From CAYMWF01 sp964394085 [NCBI: uncultured Gemmatimonadota bacterium] (GTDB taxonomy: Bacteria > GCA-2686955 > CAYMWF01), in the NCBI GenBank assembly GCA_964394085.1, contig CAYMWF010000004.1, positions 1 through 64,000 of the forward strand: a stretch of 64,000 nt of DNA, read 5' to 3'. Below the pieces are notes generated by a model. The model did not search any database, had not been told where the DNA came from, and saw only the letters and a list, made by a program, of their open reading frames with translations. A program made the position numbers and the translations under genes. The number at the start of each line of letters is the position of its first letter. Within the stretch, counting starts at the first letter, position 1. Shown piece by piece: positions 61,137-64,000 of the stretch.

Positions 61137-62540
61137 ATGGATAATGTGAGAGGAGCTCGGATACTCAGATTCGTTGTACCGGTTTTGGGTGTTTTCGCAA
61201 TTCTGGCGGTGATGCACGGGGAGGCCCTGTGCGCTGAAACGGTTTCGGAGGGTTCCGGAGCCGCCGGTAATGGATACGAAATTTCCGGAGAATCCAAAGT
61301 AGAAGAGACCGGTGCCGTCTTCAGTGTCGATCAATGCGTGGAAATAGCCCTGGGGCGGAGTTTCCTGGTTAAAGAAGCGGCACTGGAGCTGCAGCGAGCC
61401 AGGCTTTCGAGATTATCAACCGCCGCCGGGTTTTTACCCACGGCCACCGGTTCATTGTCAGGGAGCAGGATAACCAACAGCGGGCCGATCTATTACGATG
61501 GTTTTTCTTTCGGGTCGGGGACATATACCAGCGAGATATATTCCGCGGGTTTGAATCTCAACCTTCCTCTCTTTACCGGCGGTGCGACACTTTCCGGCTA
61601 CAGGAGTGCGGTCAGCGCGGTGCGGATAGCCGATCTGAACTTGATCGAGACGAAGCGGGCGGTCTCCCTGGAGACTCGACTGAAATACTACACTGCCGTA
61701 CTCGCCGGATGCAGCAGTGATCTGCAGAAGGAAAGTCTCGCCACCGGGAAACTGATGCTGGAAAAGGTGGAAAAGCGGTATGAACTCGGGCTGGTACCGC
61801 GAACCGATGTCCTTCGCATGCAGGTGGAGGTGGCGGGGTACAGGGAAGCGCTTCTTCTCGCCGAAACGAATTACCGGATCGCCCTTTACGAGCTTCTTCA
61901 CCTGCTGGGGCTTCCGCTCGAAATTTCATTCGAAGTGGAAAGAAAGTTCTCTGAAACGGAAAATATTCGAGCCTTGATGTCTGGGGACATGCCCGGGGAC
62001 AGGAACGACCTGCAGATATCGGAGCTGGGTGTATCCGCAGCAAAGAATGGAGTTACTGCGGCCAGGGCCGGTTTCCTGCCGGGTTTGTCATTTTCATATT
62101 TTTACGCCCTGCAGGACGAGGGCCCCGATCTGATCGAACAGTATAGAAACGACGAGTACAGATGGGGAGTGAGTCTGAACATGTCTGTTCCACTGTTCAG
62201 GGGTTTCAGCACATATCACAATTACAAGGTCGCTTTATCAGAATTTCAAAGCGCCGAGTGGACCCACGAGGAACTGCTCAGATCGTCAAGAAAAGAGCTT
62301 GATGCCGCCAGGCTCGAGCTGCTTTCGGCCCGTGAACGGTATCTGCTTTCCGAATCGAGGATAGAGCTTGCCGAGGAGGAAGTAAGGTTCGCCGAGGAGA
62401 GCTACAACGAGGGCCTGGTAACCCTTCTGGAAGTCATACAGGCCAGGACAGGGCTGGAAGCCGCCCGGGTCGGCAGGCTCGAAGTGCTTTATACCTTGAA
62501 GAATGCAGAGGCGCAGGTTTCCTTTTACCTCGGGATGTAG
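61137..62540 (+). CDS. TolC-family outer-membrane efflux protein
   Basis: Protein of 467 residues. The ATG at 61137 is chosen because a signal peptide follows at once (ILRFVVPVLGVFAILAVMHGEALC, shown in part) and because the longer in-frame start at 60951 would cross the terminator. The mature part has the duplicated long-helix/strand layout of TolC: VDQCVEIALGRSFLVKEAALEL and NLNLPLFTGGATLSG in the first half, SLNMSVPLFRGFSTYHNYKVAL and YNEGLVTLLEVIQARTGLEAAR in the second. It would give an outer-membrane duct for an efflux or type I system. No periplasmic adaptor is encoded here; an ABC ATPase follows. Confidence 0.9.
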   Translation: MDNVRGARILRFVVPVLGVFAILAVMHGEALCAETVSEGSGAAGNGYEISGESKVEETGAVFSVDQCVEIALGRSFLVKEAALELQRARLSRLSTAAGFLPTATGSLSGSRITNSGPIYYDGFSFGSGTYTSEIYSAGLNLNLPLFTGGATLSGYRSAVSAVRIADLNLIETKRAVSLETRLKYYTAVLAGCSSDLQKESLATGKLMLEKVEKRYELGLVPRTDVLRMQVEVAGYREALLLAETNYRIALYELLHLLGLPLEISFEVERKFSETENIRALMSGDMPGDRNDLQISELGVSAAKNGVTAARAGFLPGLSFSYFYALQDEGPDLIEQYRNDEYRWGVSLNMSVPLFRGFSTYHNYKVALSEFQSAEWTHEELLRSSRKELDAARLELLSARERYLLSESRIELAEEEVRFAEESYNEGLVTLLEVIQARTGLEAARVGRLEVLYTLKNAEAQVSFYLGM

Positions 62541-62668
62541 ACAGGCATGTCCAGTGCCTGGAACCTGGCCGCAGTTCGACAAAACACTCTCGAAAGGCGG
62601 ATTGAAAGAGTTCGCTTATTTTCTGAAGTGGGTTTCAAGCGCTTACAGGCAGGCTTTGAACATCAACC

Positions 62669-63391
<723 letters not shown>

Positions 63392-63412
63392 TTCACCAGG
63401 ATTGCAGTTTAT

Positions 63413-64000
63413 TCAATACCCGAAAAGCTCGACATACGCCCTGCCGGCAGCGTCGCCCTCGACGACACAGGCTCCTTCCCAGTATATGTTGAATTCCTCG
63501 AATACAAGTTCCTGATCTGCTAAAACGGGAGTAACAGTCAGCTGTATATCGAATATCCGGATATCCCAGCCCGAGGGATATCTCTTCCCGGTATTGGGGC
63601 TGATCCATTCTCCCAGAGCGGTAACCGATGAACTCTCCGGGTGGATTTCCGCCACATAACCATTGTCTTTTATGAAGGACCCGCCGACCAGGAACTCACC
63701 TTTTGTGGTATGCACGTAGAACAGCATTATCTCCCGCCCGTCATCCAGCTGGATGGCGAACCAGTCCCATCCGAGGTCGGATATTTTACTCAGACCGCCC
63801 CATTGATGATCAAACCATGAAACGCCGGTAACCGGGTGCGGCTGGCCGTTTATGCTGATCGAACCGCTGGTTTCCATCCGGGTGCGGGAATAATAATAGG
63901 TATATCCGCCGAAGGAGTAATCGGTGTAGCCGTCTCCGTGATGCAGCACGGGCATCATCGTCGTTTCCATGTGCAAATCCAGGATAAAATCGTCCACCTC
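63413..64000 (-). CDS. AttH/CrtC-like lipocalin-domain protein, partial
   Basis: C-terminal 195 or so residues of a gene that runs past the right edge, so its start is not seen. GVSWFDHQWGG and LGWDWFAIQLDDGREIMLF are typical of the AttH/CrtC (carotenoid hydratase-like) lipocalin family. Members are often encoded with MacB/AttEFG-type ABC transporters, and the ATPase of that type is convergent 21 nt away. A role as an exported lipid-binding or hydratase-like protein is plausible; the catalytic function is unknown. Confidence 0.8.
   Translation of the reverse strand, partial: EVDDFILDLHMETTMMPVLHHGDGYTDYSFGGYTYYYSRTRMETSGSISINGQPHPVTGVSWFDHQWGGLSKISDLGWDWFAIQLDDGREIMLFYVHTTKGEFLVGGSFIKDNGYVAEIHPESSSVTALGEWISPNTGKRYPSGWDIRIFDIQLTVTPVLADQELVFEEFNIYWEGACVVEGDAAGRAYVELFGY

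Overview
The window reads as ordinary chromosome from a diderm (two-membrane) bacterium of mid GC content. The likely source is an uncultured lineage of the FCB (Fibrobacteres-Chlorobi-Bacteroidetes) side of the tree, of the Krumholzibacteria/Eisenbacteria/Latescibacteria kind. Pointers are secreted proteins ending in a FlgD-like / type IX-like C-terminal domain (the NPFNP...SGVY...KM pattern), a PorV-like barrel, a TonB-dependent receptor with a carboxypeptidase-regulatory-like N-terminus, and split glycine dehydrogenase subunits. The placement is inference; no 16S or other decisive marker is present. No tRNA, rRNA, CRISPR array, phage or intact insertion sequence was seen.

Layout. 1-1.9 kb: a secreted Asp-box beta-propeller protein with its own promoter and terminator. 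2.1-7.1 kb: a complete tol-pal operon (tolQ, tolR, tolA-like, tolB, pal, cpoB). 7.25-15.4 kb: uvrA, then the glycine cleavage genes gcvT-gcvH-gcvPA-gcvPB and a lipoate ligase. 15.6-25.3 kb: a surface/secretion block with a 1422-residue TonB-dependent receptor carrying a ~550-residue Asp/Gly repeat insert, a mosaic-GC secreted protein, a PorV-like barrel and a sorted secreted protein. 25.3-32.1 kb, minus strand: a small exported protein, a polymer-forming/Omp85-like fusion with a sigma-54-type promoter, an NtrC-type regulator, its NtrY-type kinase and a KdsC-like phosphatase. 32.2-34.9 kb: efp and a large lipoprotein. 35.0-45.4 kb: a tightly packed envelope-glycan-like operon (ArnC-like glycosyltransferase, ArnA-like formyltransferase, methyltransferase, carbamoyltransferase, two DUF2723 membrane proteins, radical SAM enzyme), met by a convergent membrane sulfatase-family gene. 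47.5-52.8 kb: an MCE (Mla-type) lipid-transport operon that includes a predicted outer-membrane barrel. 53.1-58.7 kb: two large secreted proteins, the first with its good start out of frame at a CTCA repeat, the second a beta-helix protein with a run of ten G. 58.8-64 kb: exbB-exbD-exbD-tonB, a TolC-family protein, an ABC ATPase, and a partial AttH/CrtC-like gene cut by the right edge.

How it fits together. Nearly everything serves the envelope. Two proton-driven motors (Tol and ExbBD-TonB) energise the outer membrane, the receptor imports something through TonB, MCE and ABC systems move lipids or small molecules, and a glycan-decorating operon probably builds a modified sugar on a lipid carrier. 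Promoters can often be read by eye as TTGAC[A/T], 17 bp, then a TAnnnT box. The less expected points are the receptor's repeat insert, the sigma-54 promoter beside an NtrC-type regulator, the possible slippage switch at 53.2 kb and the barrel inside the MCE operon. All statements rest on reading the sequence; no database search was run.
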